Of a stretch of DNA of 64,000 nt, positions 37,001 to 47,160 are shown piece by piece. Source of the stretch: Stachybotrys elegans (Eukaryota > Ascomycota > Sordariomycetes > Hypocreales > Stachybotryaceae); contig JAGPNK010000007.1 in NCBI GenBank assembly GCA_020746835.1, positions 1,349,501 through 1,413,500 of the forward strand. The letters are read 5' to 3'. A program made the position numbers and the translations under genes. Every line of letters begins with the position of its first letter. The stretch's first letter is position 1. Under the pieces are notes generated by a model, which did no database searches, was not told the DNA's origin, and saw only the letters and a program-made list of their open reading frames with translations.

Positions 37001-38134
37001 TGGTGGAATGCCGTTGTGGTTGATAATGAGTGGCGTATCATTGACTGCTGTCTGGCCAGCCCATCGAACCCCAGACGAAGCTTGTACTCAAGCGCCAGCA
37101 ACACATCAGCCGATTACTGGTGGTTCCTCACGCGACCTCTTGAAGCCTGCTGGACCCATGTTCCTGAGCACCATGACCAGCAGCACATTGTTCCGCCAGT
37201 GGCACATGAGATTCTTCTCAACCTACCCTGCACATGCCCCCCATTCTTCCGCAACGAGTTCGAGATGGTGGACTACAACACATCTGTGACGAGAATAGAA
37301 GACCTTGAAATGGTTCATGTCAAGTTCAACGTGCCAGCAGATGTTGAGGTCGCTGCCGAGGTGGAGGCCAGGGCCTACGCACGGGACTCTGACGGAGACG
37401 TCTTCGAGAGTGGCGAAGTAGTAAAGAAGCGAGCGTTGGCACAAGCAGAGTGGTTCAACGGCATGAAACGGTACACGGTCAAAGCAGTCCTACCTGGTGA
37501 TGAGGGCCAGGGCATACTCAAGATCTACGCTGGGAAGCGCGGTCTAATGCACAGCATCAAGGACATCCCGCATCCGTTGGCTTTCGCTCTACCAATCATC
37601 CACACTGGCGAGAATCCTCCCTACGAGTTTGTCACGAGACATCCCACGCCGCACGCTCAACGACACGACATATACATTGTCCAGCCTCAATGCCAACGCC
37701 TGGCCCTCAACAATACTTTCGTATTTGCCGTGCGCCAACATCCAAGCTCTCTCGAATCGTCCCTCACACCGTCGAGCAACCCGGGCGGAACAAGCCCCAT
37801 ACCGTTCACCCGGCCTGGGTCGGCAATGAGCATGAACGCGTCTAGTGTTAGTGGCTCCAACCCCAGTTCAGCCAGCGGTACCGTGGCAGGGAAGAAACCG
37901 GCCAAGCTGGCAATCCAGACCCCGGGAGGCAAGATCCTTCGACTTATGAGGAAGGAGGATCGCCGTGGCATCAGCGTAGGCAGTCGGGGATTCACGAGTG
38001 ACGAAGAAGTCAGCGACGGCGGCACTTGGGAGACGATCATTAAATGCTCTGAGAAGGGTGTCTGGAGAGGCCTGGTGCTGGCTGATCGGACGGCCAGGTG
38101 GTGCGTGTTTGCGGAATGGGTCTGTGTCGGCTAG
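34039..38134 (+). CDS. CYK3: Cyk3-like cytokinesis protein: SH3 plus transglutaminase-like domain
   Basis: Two exons (34039-34113 and 34223-38134) give 1328 residues; the 109-nt intron has a GTGTGT donor, TGCTAATA branch and CAACAG acceptor. The splice completes an SH3 domain at about residues 12-67 (CRAVYSWGGE joined to SKHDLGFMEGELIECL, then GSWWVGRL and GSFPSNFVE). A long Pro/Ser/His-rich linker follows, with five tandem 13-residue units. At about 870-980 lies a transglutaminase-like core: C908 (RACAEEYA), H951 (SNHWWNAV) and D966 (IIDCCL) match the Cys-His-Asp triad positions. Cyk3 acts at the bud neck or septum and regulates chitin synthase during cytokinesis. The C-terminal 200 residues are Ser-rich. 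An ATG at 34046 in another frame would miss the SH3 start, so I prefer the spliced model. Confidence 0.92.
34664..34819 (+). repeat. Coding 39-bp tandem repeat in the Cyk3-like gene
   Basis: Four tandem 39-bp copies (34664, 34703, 34742, 34781) plus a degenerate fifth encode RAxSPAPPQAYNQ-type units. Copies two to four are nearly identical, suggesting recent unequal exchange. PAPP-type units can bind SH3 or WW domains. Confidence 0.9.
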
Positions 38135-39031
38135 AAGAACGGCAGATCATTTCGACGGCATCGAGGCAGACTGTCAGTAGTGGCAGAGGCGTGACAGCAC
38201 ATTGAAGACGGAGAATGTGCACAGGGGAGGCTGCATCTAGTGGCGCCTGGGGTTTGCTAATCTTTGCTATATTTCAGTAGTTTTGTGCTCAAAGGATCTG
38301 CAGAGCATGGGATAATTGGCACCCGTCCTGATGGGACGAGATCTGGAAGCATCAATGGGTGTTGGGAGTCATGTATACCATCACAAATTTGCATCACATA
38401 CGGGGCTTTGTGTATAGTTGAATAATGACTGATGATTTCTTTGAAGAGAAAGGTCTTGATATGTGACGCATTGTATCCAGGAAGATGACACGGGATCTTG
38501 ATGAATTGGGAGGAGAAAGTCGAAATCGTGGACATTGATTGTGGTGGTTGATGTGGAGGGAGTCCCCACGGTAGGTGTGTCCATATCGATAACTGCCTGG
38601 AGCGTGACCAGATCAGGTAAGTGCAAGGGTCTCGAGCGCCTGCCAGGACAGCCCTGGGGCTGGCAATACGGACGTGGACATTGACTTGACCTATTGACTA
38701 AGGGAGCAAACCGACACAGTCCAGCCCGACGCGAAGCACTTTGGACGTCGAGTAGGATAGGGATCGCAGGGCCTTGCGCTCGAATCACTTGTCATCCCAG
38801 GCCGACCGTACGATCGATCGAGCGAACGAAACACGAAGATTGCCACGGCCGACGATGATGATCAAAGCGCGTTGAGAGAGGCTCCATCACCTCAAGGTCA
38901 TTTCCGTCTGTCCGTCTGTCCGTCTGCCCATCCTGTCTATCCACGACCAGCCCCTTGAATACGACTGCCGGGCCCTTTGCGACGTCCTGTGCTGAGTAGG
39001 AGCGTCTCCGTCTGATGCTCCCATCGCCGCA
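38135..39031. other. Intergenic region, Cyk3-like gene to cohesin loader
   Basis: About 0.9 kb. A (GTCC/GTCT) pyrimidine-rich stretch sits at 38908-38940 close to the next start. No gene is supported; the long minus-strand frames overlapping the next gene are shadows of its CAG/CAA repeats. Confidence 0.5.
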
Positions 39032-42000
39032 ATGACATACCCGGGCATGGGGCCCTCTGGGCAAGGCTACACGCCTCAACAGGAGCAGCAGCAGCATCAG
39101 CAGCAGCATCAGCACCACCTTCAACAGTATGCGTCCCACGACGGCTACCAGCATCACCAGCCTCACCAGCAGCCCCAGCTCCATCACCACCAAAGTCAGA
39201 ATCACTTCCAACAGTTGCACGCGATTCCATCGTCGCCGAATCTTGGGAGCAGCCCGCAGTTGTATCCTGGCCAGCCTCACCATGCCCAGTACATGCACCA
39301 CCAACTGCTCCTGCAGCAGCAGCAGCAGCAGCAGCACCAACAACAGCAACAGCAACAACAGCAGCAGCACCAACAACAACAGCACGCGATGCAGCAGCAG
39401 AACCAGTACGGCGCGACAGCAGCGATGAACATGTATCAGGGATTCGATGGGGCAGGATCCATGTACGTCGGCCAGCAGTCGCCCGTGAGCAATTATATGC
39501 CACCAGCCGACGTGTGGCAACAGCCGATGCAGCAAATATCCTCACCCCAGCAGGCGCACCACCAGGTCTTCCGTCACCAATCCCAGCAGCAGCACCAGCA
39601 ACCTAATCTCTACAGCCACCACCTTTCCTCGCCGCAACAACAACAACACCAACTCTTGCAGCAGCGGCATCAACTTTTGCAACTACAAACGCAAACCCAA
39701 CACCAACCGCGCAACCAACAAAACTACCCGCTGCAGCAACAGTCGCTCCAGCAGCTTCAGCACCAACAGCGCCAGCAACAGCACCAACACGCGCCCTCCC
39801 CTCAGTCACGATCGCACTCGATCTCTACATCTACCGGCCTACAAACACCTGAACTTCGACAGCAGTCTCTACCGCCTCCGCCCCCACCGCCTCCGCCACA
39901 GCAGCAGCACTATCAACACCAACAACAGCAGCAGCCGCAGCAGTCGCAATCGCAGCAACATCACCTCCAACAGCAACAACTCATACAAACGCCTCCACCG
40001 CCCCAGCCACAAACCCTCCCGGTCCAGCCCCAGCCGCAGTATGTAAATTTGCAAGACATACAACCACAGCAGCTCTACGTGCCAAGTCAGTTCAGTATGG
40101 GCACTGCTCTGAGCAAGAGCAAGGTCAAGCAGGAAGCTGAACCTGAGAATACCAAGGATGTTGGAGACTGCATCATAGCTGCACCCCCACCGCCAGAGAC
40201 GCCAACGCCAACGCCAGCGCCAAAACATGGGGAAGATACCATCACCGTCAAAACCCAATCGGCACGCCCGCCCGAGGTGAAGACGGAGTTCCCACGCGTC
40301 AAAACCAGCCCTCGGTCGTCTGTTTCCATGTCTCCCGCCCCAACCTCTCGCTCTCCCAGTATATCGAAAAGGTCACCTGCTGTATCCCACAAGCCGCGGC
40401 CAGTTGATACCCTGCCGATAATGATGGCTGTTGCCGAGGAGTGCCTTGGCAAAGCGCACGCCTCTGTACACGACGTGGCCATGTCGATGCACCCGGATCT
40501 CGTTGACGAATATCAAAAGCTGATTGCTACAAGCTTGGCTTGCTTCGAGGCGGCTCTACAAGGTGGTCGCCTGGCCCCGCGTGAGGAAGCTCGCGTGCGG
40601 CTGAGATATGCTGCTCTCTTGCATGAAGAGACGGAAAACCTCATGGAGGCTGAGACGACGCTGAATAAAGGCATAGCCTTGTGCGACAAGGTGGGATCTT
40701 GCCCCTATGTCTCCCAGCGTGTTTACTAACCGTGCCTAGCATCGCCTGTTCGACTTGAAATACTGCATGCAATATCTGATGCTCAAGGTGCTCTTTCAGC
40801 GAAACCCAAGAGCAGCCCTGACCGCCACCGACAAGCGCATTTCTGACTGCGAGACGTAAGTTGGCCAGTCGCTCACGCCGGCATCGTCATCTTCTAACTG
40901 AAACCCAGGTTCAAGCATGTTCAATGGTATTACGCGTTTCGTTTGCTCAAGGCGTCTTTCTTTCTCGAGATGGGCCACGGCTCCGAAGCCAGTGCCTTTG
41001 ACAACCTCCGAGCTATCCAGAATGTGGCAAAGACGAGGGGGACAACGCGATCGGTGTGTTTGCAGCCCTTTTGGAAGGCCTCACCCTCCTAAAGACGCCC
41101 AAGGATAGCAATATCGAGAAGGTCCAGGCATGCGTTGCTCACGCTGCCAAACACCAGCTTGATCAAACTGTTGCCTCTATCCCCCAGATCGCCGTACTAA
41201 CCCCCTTCATCGAGATTATGTCGACAATCAATACTCAGCATCCCGATATCACTTTGGGTCCTCTGCGCATGCTGCAGAAGAAACTCGATGAGTCGGATGA
41301 ATGGCACAACGTCAGGCCTGATTTTCTCCTGCCGATTCGAAAGCAGACATCGGCAGCAAAGACGATAAGCGATGATACTTCAGCCATCATTCGCACAGGA
41401 AATTCCGCCAGCGAGTATGACTTTGTCGTCATGTCCTTCATGACAAAGATGGAGATGAGATCCGTCATGTAAGTTTGCTCAGTCTGCTCCTACATCAGAC
41501 TACACATGTGCTAATTCGCGTCTGAAGCTTCGCTTTCAGCGGCCTCGTCTCCCTGCACAAGCCCGTAACAGACGGTCGTAGAACCATCGATTTGTGGCGG
41601 GAGGGACTGAAGATTCTTGATTCGTGTAAGGAAATTCTATGAATTAATGGGGAAGCGTGACTAACGATTGGCAAACAGGGGACACCTCTACTGCTGGAAT
41701 TCCTTATGGACCGTCAGTATCGCTAAATGCAGCTGTCAGACAGCGCACCTGGCGCCTAGAAGGCCAGGCATACTTCAACATACTCCTCGGCTTATTGTCC
41801 GTCACCCACTGTCGCTGGGACAATGCGAGGGCAATATTGGCACGACTTGAACCGGCAGTGGGAACATGGAAGCAGCCAATGCTCACAGTGCTACACACCT
41901 ATCTAAACGGCGCCTACCATCAAGGCATAGGAGACTTTCAGACCGCTCTCCGAATCTTCAGCGATGACTGCTTCACTGTCGTGGAGGGCAGCAGCAATCA

Positions 42001-42514
42001 GAGTGGTGGGCACGACGAAATTGCACTCCTTGCCAACATGAACAAGCTATGGGTCATGCAACATCCAACGTGCCGGAACGACCAGGTGACCTTGGACATG
42101 GTGGAGCAGCTTCAGCATCTGGGTACGAACCACCCGAACCTTGAGCTACGGATTGCGTGGCACAATTGCGCAGCGGCTCTGGAGACGGATCCGCCGGCGT
42201 CACTGAATGTAAAGAAGAACCACATGCATACCGCGATCGAAATCTCGAAGATCACCAACAACTTTCTCGGTGCTGCCATCACACTATGCATCATGCGCAG
42301 CCGCTTCTTCGAGAACGTGGTCGGCCAGCAGGCTCTCAAGAGTGGGTTGGCGGCTGCCAGGCAGGCTTACAAGAGCGGTTGCCTCCTGTGGCAGAGTGTA
42401 GCAGATGGGATGCTTTCCCAGTCCTACGATGTACAAGGCCAGAAACCCGAGGCCATGCGAGAGTGGGAAAAGGGGACCCAAAAGGCAAATGCCGCATTTG
42501 CCAGGATTTCATGA
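39032..42514 (+). CDS. MAU2: Mau2/Scc4 cohesin loading factor, frame broken by one base
   Basis: Five exons: 39032-40690, 40740-40855, 40909-41468, 41528-41625, 41679-42514. The first 430 or so residues are Gln/His/Pro-rich. The rest is the helical TPR-like Mau2/Scc4 domain (for example EECLGKAHASVHDVAMS, HVQWYYAFRLLKASFFLE, LLEGLTLLKTPKDSNIEKVQ, HNCAAALE), which pairs with Scc2 to load cohesin onto chromatin. All splice junctions fit, but the frame is wrong inside exon 3. Protein similarity reads KTRG up to the G5 run at 41037-41041 and DNAIGVFAALLEG after it, in a frame one base off. As written, translation would stop at 41090-41092 after 652 residues; with one more base the product is 1089 residues. 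No intron explains it. Assembly error is the simplest reading. Confidence 0.88.
39314..39382 (+). repeat. CAG/CAA repeat encoding polyglutamine
   Basis: A near-pure run of CAG and CAA codons with a few CAC, inside the Mau2 N-terminal region. Shorter Gln runs recur across 39080-40000. The mixed codons suggest selection for glutamine as well as slippage. Confidence 0.9.
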
Positions 42515-42811
42515 CTTTCTTTTAACCGCACAACGGATCAGGCGTCAGAGCATAAAGGGATTCGACCAAGGGACAAAAGTGTCGTCGGGTTAGGTACGGG
42601 TAATTTGGGTCGGTATTAGAGTAAGTAGGTAAAGGCACCTATTTGTATCATAGCATAGCTAGCCGTGGTCTCGTCCATACTTTTTTGTTGGTTTGGGCCT
42701 GCGCGTACAAATCATAAGGAAGGCCCCAGTGCTTCAGCATGAGGCAGCTGGAGCAGATTCATGGAATATCCCTTGGTATATATATATAAATATGTTACAG
42801 TGAGTATTGCC

Positions 42812-44032
42812 TCATCGTCGTGGAAAGCCTGGCGGCGGTTGGAACCCAGGAGGCGGCATGAAGCCTGGGGGTGCTGGAGACGTGCCAGACGCTCCGGGGG
42901 GAGGGGCCGGGAATCCAGGTGGTGGTGCAGCTGGGAAACCTTGGGGGCCGGGGGATCCTGTGGGAGGGCGGAAGGCGCCTGGGTGGAAGTCAGCCGGGTT
43001 GGTGTAGCCGCCTTGTCCTTGGGGCGGCCGTGCGGGGAGACCAGAGGGTGCGGGTGGCAGAGGAGCAGGGCCGCGGCCAGGGGCTCCAGGAGGAGGTATG
43101 GGCCCAGAGCCATATGGAGAGGGTGAGCGGAGGTGAGGCTGTGGTGGAGGAGCAAAGCCGGCGGGCATCCCCTGAGGCGGTGCCAGCATGGGAGGAGCCA
43201 TGGCAGGCGGCATGCCGCCCATTGGGCCCATGGCGGAAGGGTCAAAGCCAGGAGGCGGGATGCCAGCAACAGGAGGGGGGGCTTGTGGAGGGCCATTCAT
43301 GAGGAAGGCCTGGGGCACGGGCTGCGCCTCGGGGACAATGTTCCTCTTCTTCGCCTGGGCAGCCAGTTCTCGCTCGGCGCCGTCACCATGCCTCTCTCCC
43401 TTGCCGTCCTTCTTGAAGGCGTACTGCACGGACACCTCCTTGCTCAGGATGTACTGTCCGTTGAGGTTGGCGACGGCGGCGTCACTGCTGTCAAAGTCGG
43501 CGAAGCTGACAAAGGCGAAGCCCTTGCTGGCTCCAGACTCCTCGCGGGCGACCTTGGGCAGGCTGAGGAGAGGGCCGAAGCGGCTGAAGGTGTCGTAGAG
43601 GATCTTCTCGTCGACCATGGGGTCGAGGTTGCCGACGAAGAGCTCGGCGCCGACCTCGGCGGCCTTTTGCTTGTCGGCCGAGGCCTTGTTGACGCGCAGG
43701 GACTTGCCGTAGAGCTTGATCCCGTTCATGATGTTGGCGGCGTACTCGGCGTCGGAGGGGGTGCGGAACTCGACGAAGCCGAAGCCCTGGTGCGACTGCG
43801 TCACGCGGTCGCGCGGCATGTGGATGTTGTGGATGGCGCCCGTCTGCAGCATGATTTCGTAAATCATGGCGGGCGTGGCGCGCTCGTCGATGTTGCCGAT
43901 GTAGACGGTCGCATCTTTGTCCTGCTCCCTGCGGTCGCGGCATCGTCAGCGTGAGGCTCGGGGTTTAGAAGGTGTTGGGGGGGGGAGGAGAGGAGAGTGT
44001 GTGAGTACGAACCAATGCCTGTTTTGCGCCAT
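42812..44032 (-). CDS. SF3B4: Splicing factor 3b subunit 4 (SF3B4/Hsh49)
   Basis: Two exons (44032-44013 and 43928-42812) give 378 residues. The first exon is only 20 nt and encodes MAQNRH plus two bases of Trp; the splice gives NRHWEQDKDATVYIGNI, the expected N-terminus. RRM1 covers about 13-92 (RNP2 VYIGNI, RNP1 GFGFVEF) and RRM2 about 103-183 (LFVGNL, KGFAFVSF). The remainder is Pro/Gly/Met-rich, typical of this family. SF3B4 belongs to the U2 snRNP SF3b complex and contacts pre-mRNA upstream of the branch site. The donor GTTCGT at 44012 is unusual. The gene ends 297 bp from the convergent Mau2 gene, with TA-rich sequence at 42776-42792, and is divergent from TOM7. Confidence 0.95.
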
Positions 44033-44509
44033 GGCGTTGGGCTTTTTCGATTCTCCCGCTGAGATTTCAGCAATGTCGGATTTCGGATGGTCTTCTGCGG
44101 CCCGGTGGATTGGGAGGAGATTCGAATGGCTAGAGTGCGGCGCGCGGGCGCAGACGACGGAACAGATCAGATGGCGTGGATGGCAATGTTTGGAGCCCTT
44201 TGGGGAATTTTTGGTGTTGATTGAACCAACAACTTTTAGGTACCTAGCTTCCATTGCTCTAGTTCAATAAGCGCGTAGCCGCGGTTCATCCGGCGCTTGC
44301 TGGTTAGCCTTTGGCCAACAAGCGCGTTGCGCTTACTGACTAGCGCCACACTCTTGTGGTTTTTTTTCCTCTTTCCCGAATCTACGAAAGCTCCCATCTG
44401 GATCCTCATCACGCAAGCTCGATTCCAGGCACCTCCCCCCCCCTCTCCCCCTCTGCGTCGCTTGCCACAACCGTCGTTGTCGCCGCGTTTGTTATCACAG
44501 TTTGCCAAG
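44033..44509. promoter_or_regulatory. Shared divergent promoter, SF3B4 and TOM7, with AAGCGC cluster
   Basis: The 477 bp between two divergent start codons. Four copies of the hexamer AAGCGC lie within 66 bp, in alternating orientation: plus at 44269 and 44320, minus at 44293 and 44329. This density is more than expected by chance for one hexamer. A CT-rich stretch precedes TOM7. A regulatory role is inference. Confidence 0.45.
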
Positions 44510-44921
44510 ATGTTTGCCCTTTCCGAAGAGTCCAAGGTATGCATGTCGAGAGGAGCGAGCTGGGAGCATGTCGCTGATGAAGTGGTTGCAGGAGCGCATT
44601 GCGAAGCTCATCGACATCTCGCGTGTCGCCATTCACTAGTATGTTCCCCTTTGCATCAGGCTATCTGCGTGGTTGCTTAGATGGACGATTGCTAACAGCT
44701 GCTGCAGTGGCTACCTTCCTCTGATTCTCTACCTGGGTACGGATGCCCTCCTCGAACCAAGCCCGCCCGGCCATCGACACGTACTGACTGACGACACCAG
44801 GCTACACCCGAAGCGACCCGCGTCCCACCGTCATCCGGTATGTCCTTGGGAGTGCATGACTGAGAATGCGACCATTGTGCGCTGACCAAGCTGCTGCAGC
44901 CTTCTCTCCCCCCTCTCTTAG
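44510..44921 (+). CDS. TOM7: TOM7, small subunit of the mitochondrial import receptor complex
   Basis: Five exons (44510-44536, 44592-44638, 44708-44736, 44801-44837, 44900-44921) give 53 residues, too short and fragmented to show up as one open frame. The introns (55, 69, 64 and 62 nt) have good donors (GTATGC, GTATGT, GTACGG, GTATGT) and CAG acceptors, and every junction keeps phase. The peptide begins MFALSEESKERIAKLIDISR and has the TOM7 hallmark [20 protein letters not shown], a single transmembrane helix at about 20-36 followed by the conserved Pro-rich turn. The last exon is 22 nt. TOM7 is a tail-anchored outer-membrane protein that modulates TOM complex assembly. Length matches the family. 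Confidence 0.95.
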
Positions 44922-45706
44922 ATTCGACGCCGCGTACGACAAGGGACGGGATCAGGTGTATTTGTATATTAGGGAACTGTTTACCCGGGCTACAGCAGTC
45001 GAAAAGCATGCACGACGTCGCCGTAGAGCGACTATGCGATGGGCGGCGCGCTGCGAGGAGCACGTCGTTGGCTGGATGGCCGCCAACCGGGCTGTATTAA
45101 TACCAGAGGGAATGTCATGAACATAGGAAGCCACTCTAATGAAACCTCGATCACACGTCACCACAGTCAGCCATTGGCATTCACTCTAGCGTGTGACAAA
45201 GATCAGAATGATGTGATGACGTGCTTTGCCAATACTTTTTTTTTTTTATAACGCGGGAGACTCCGGCCAGAAGAAGGGCTCATCGGGGGCTCGGCAAAAG
45301 TAAGACCAATGAGGTACCGAACCTGCCAGAAAAAAAACACGCCGGACCCCTGACATGCCGACCTACGCCGCTATTTTGGCATCCCGCAATAGCCTCCATT
45401 TCTGTCCGTGAATATATAAACGTTTTCCGTACTCTACCGAGCGACGCAGCCTCCCCGACCGCCATGAGCTCGCCCTGCAGCTGAGGGCGAATCGATTCCA
45501 CCTCGGGGGGCGAACTGGCGATGTGAAAGCACCACCCTTTTCCCTCCATTACACACACCCGGATCCTTTCCCTTTCCCTCTCCATCTCCGAACCGGTACC
45601 AACAGAAACCCAATCCCTTCGACCTACCTCGAAGAAAACCAACCACCAGACCCTCTGTCCGGCCAGCCAATCGCCCTCGGCCGCCACCCCCCTTCGAACG
45701 GTTTAC
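44922..45706. other. Intergenic region, TOM7 to mitochondrial carrier
   Basis: About 0.8 kb with the TOM7 3' region and the carrier promoter. It includes a T10-11 run near 45235-45246 and CT-rich DNA just before the carrier start. No gene is seen. Confidence 0.5.
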
Positions 45707-46719
45707 ATGCCGGCCGAACACAGCCATGCGGGCATCTCTCCCGCCGTCGTTGAGTCCATCGCGGGCCTCAGCGCTGGCACCGTCGCCACGCTCGTCGTCC
45801 ACCCCCTCGATATAGTCAAGACGCGCATGCAGAGTACGTCCCTCCTCCTCCTCCTCCATCTCTTCTCCCTCTACCCCCGCGGAATGCAGCAATTGACGTC
45901 GTCCCGGCTGACCCGCTCTCGCTAGTCTACCGCGGCGCCGCGGGTGACCAGCCGCCGTCAAGCGTCGCCCTCATGCGCTCCCTCACGTCGAGCAAGCAGC
46001 CCCTCGCCACGCTTTACCGCGGCCTGACGCCCAACCTCATTGGCAACGCGGGCAGCTGGGCCTCGTTCTTCTTCTTCAAGAAGCGCTACGAGAGCACGCT
46101 GGCCTACTGGCGCGGCCACAGCCGGCCCACGCCCGCCGACTTCTTCCTCGCCAGCGCCCTCTCCGGCGCCACCACCACCGTCCTCACCAACCCCGTCTGG
46201 GTCATCAAGACGCGCATGCTGTCCTCGGACGCCGGCGCCCAGGGCGCCTACCCCAGCATGATGGCCGGCGCGCGCATCATCCTCCGCACCGAGGGCGTGC
46301 GCGGCTTCTACCGCGGCCTAGGCGTCTCCCTCATCGGCGTCTCCCACGGCGCCGTGCAGTTCGCCGTGTACGAGCCTGCCAAGCAGATATACTACGCCCG
46401 CCGCGACGCCGCCCACGTCGACCCGGACGCCCCCATGTCCACCGAGGCCACCGTCGTGCTGTCGAGCGTCGCCAAGCTCGTCGCGGGCGCTGTTACGTAC
46501 CCGTACCAGGTGCTCCGGAGTCGCCTGCAGAACTACCAGGCTGACGAGCGCTTCGGCAGGGGCTTCCGAGGCGTCGTGGCGCGCATATGGAAGGAGGAGG
46601 GTGTCCCGGGCTTCTACAGGGGCGTCGTGCCCGGCGTCGTGCGCGTCATGCCCTCGACGTGGGTGACGTTCCTCGTATACGAGAATGTCAAGCATTACCT
46701 GCCACAATGGCTCAGTTGA
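45707..46719 (+). CDS. FLX1: Mitochondrial carrier, Flx1 FAD/folate type
   Basis: Two exons (45707-45833 and 45926-46719) with a 92-nt intron (GTACGT donor, GCTAG acceptor) give 306 residues, normal for the SLC25 family. Three carrier signatures are visible: PLDIVKTR (about 34-41), PVWVIKTR and PYQVLRSR. Tryptophan instead of the usual acidic residue in the second repeat, together with NLIGNAGSWASFFFFKKRYE, is typical of the FAD/folate/pyrimidine-nucleotide subgroup. Flx1 in yeast exchanges FAD across the inner mitochondrial membrane; related human proteins carry folate. Substrate is inferred from subgroup features. The coding sequence is noticeably GC-rich, with strong C preference at third positions, which suggests high expression. 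Confidence 0.92.
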
Positions 46720-46989
46720 GACTCGCGGCACGGCCGGGCGTATGGTTGCACTTGCTGAAAGGTCGGCGTAAGTGTTGGTTGAAACTAATCGTTGTTATAC
46801 ATTATCCGGCATACTTAGACATACCTATAGACATAGACAAGAATACTACCCCTATACCATCACACGGAGCTCTGTGGCCCGTCTCTGTCCTGTCAAGTCT
46901 AAGGTCATTCAGCATGCGCCCTCAATATCAACTCACGAGGGAGGGCTAGACCTACACCATCGCGAACGACCATGCCTTGAGACCCATGT
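46720..46989. other. 3' region of the mitochondrial carrier
   Basis: Presumed 3' untranslated region of the carrier gene; I see no further feature. Confidence 0.4.
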
Positions 46990-47160
46990 CTAGAGCTGGT
47001 ATATGACTTGCTGAGACTTGCGTTGGCTGGGCCGTTCGATAGTCGTGTTCCGTTGCCGTGTCTCGACGGCATCTTTCATGAGTGTGAAGATGATTTTCAA
47101 CTTTGGGACAATCTCGACACTGCCCACTTCAATCTTCATAAGTTGCCACAGCATTTCCAT
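46990..47160 (-). CDS. Candidate 56-residue ORF or terminal exon
   Basis: An ATG-to-TAG frame on the minus strand with protein-like composition (MEMLWQLMKIEVGSVEIVPK, then KLKIIFTLMKDAVETRQR and a polar tail). Directly upstream is GAATAG, which could be an intron acceptor. About 100 bp further upstream, 47270-47320 holds a plausible intron (GTAGGC donor, GAACTGACC branch, CTCAG acceptor), so the frame could be the last exon of a small gene. I could not build a continuous model and do not recognise the family. The opposite strand also has a 78-codon frame, so chance is quite possible. Confidence 0.2.
   Translation of the reverse strand: MEMLWQLMKIEVGSVEIVPKLKIIFTLMKDAVETRQRNTTIERPSQRKSQQVIYQL

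Noticed and set aside
38792..39545. Long Leu/Val-rich minus-strand frames over the Mau2 N-terminus
   Set aside because: They are antisense readings of the CAG/CAA repeats of the real gene, not membrane proteins.
41055..41066. A 12-nt GT...AG segment (GTGTGTTTGCAG) that might repair the Mau2 frame
   Set aside because: Far too short for a spliceosomal intron, and removing 12 nt does not change frame.
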